From: CAZSSM01 sp964609385
GTDB taxonomy: Bacteria > Planctomycetota > Planctomycetia > Isosphaerales > Isosphaeraceae
Direction: 5' to 3'
Assembly: GCA_964609385.1 (NCBI GenBank)
Contig: CAZSSM010000122.1
Span: forward strand, 1-15,283
Length of the DNA stretch: 15,283 nt
The notes under the pieces were generated by a model that was not told the origin of the DNA, did no database searches, and saw only the letters and a list, made by a program, of their open reading frames with translations. Positions 15,250 to 15,283 of the stretch are shown piece by piece; the first letter of the stretch is position 1; each line of letters opens with the position of its first letter. The position numbers and the translations under genes are program-made.

Positions 15250-15283
15250 GGGTGGCTGGGGACTGAGACGCGAAGCGGAGCAG
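15250..15283. repeat. REPIN-like element R6, left arm cut by the window end
   Basis: A 34-bp match to the left arm, identical to the R5 left arm as far as it goes (GGGTGGCTGGGGACTG, then AGACGCGAAGCGGAGCAG). The rest lies outside the window. R5 and R6 sit side by side in the same orientation, about 80 bp apart. Confidence 0.8.

Overview
This is a GC-rich bacterial window with long, loosely packed intergenic spaces. Its gene content fits a planctomycete, possibly of the Isosphaeraceae type. The signs are a CHAT-STAND-TPR giant, an exported HEAT/TPR protein, a secreted thioredoxin-like/cytochrome c/copper-monooxygenase fusion, and abundant GC-rich palindromic repeats. That assignment is an inference from content and style, because no marker gene is present.

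Layout. Positions 1-489 hold the first cluster of palindromic repeat elements. Positions 490-3973, on the minus strand, carry a two-gene unit. The first gene encodes a STAND NTPase with an N-terminal CHAT caspase-like protease domain and C-terminal 40-residue TPRs. The second, 45 nt downstream, encodes a 155-residue protein with one hydrophobic segment. A 100-N assembly gap lies inside the TPR repeats and creates a false frameshift. The remaining genes are all on the plus strand and do not form one tight operon: an exported HEAT/TPR protein (4762-5589), a polyprenyl-phosphate sugar-1-phosphate transferase (5881-6684), the DEAH-box helicase HrpB (6854-9472), an HlyD-type membrane-fusion protein with an unusual low-complexity insert (9779-11593), and the thioredoxin-like/cytochrome c/PHM-like protein (12800-14803), which ends in a strong intrinsic terminator.

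Repeats. At least five complete paired-hairpin elements and two cut copies lie in the 3' flanks of genes, at about 1-394, 11696-12179 and 14986-15283. Each arm is itself an imperfect hairpin (GGGG-A-CTGC ... GCAG-A-CCCC) with a GGGTGGCT foot. Two arms in opposite orientation enclose a spacer, which is the layout of REP doublets (REPINs). The composite at 22-370 and the one at about 11825-12179 are inverted copies of each other, so about 11.5 kb carrying five of the six genes lies between long inverted repeats.

The best candidate for an undescribed system is the minus-strand pair. It has the parts of a sensor-activated protease (TPR sensor, NTPase switch, CHAT protease) next to a small probable membrane protein that could be its effector or substrate. 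The partner does not look like a bacterial gasdermin. The other plus-strand genes look like ordinary envelope, respiratory and RNA-helicase functions and are not obviously linked to that pair.
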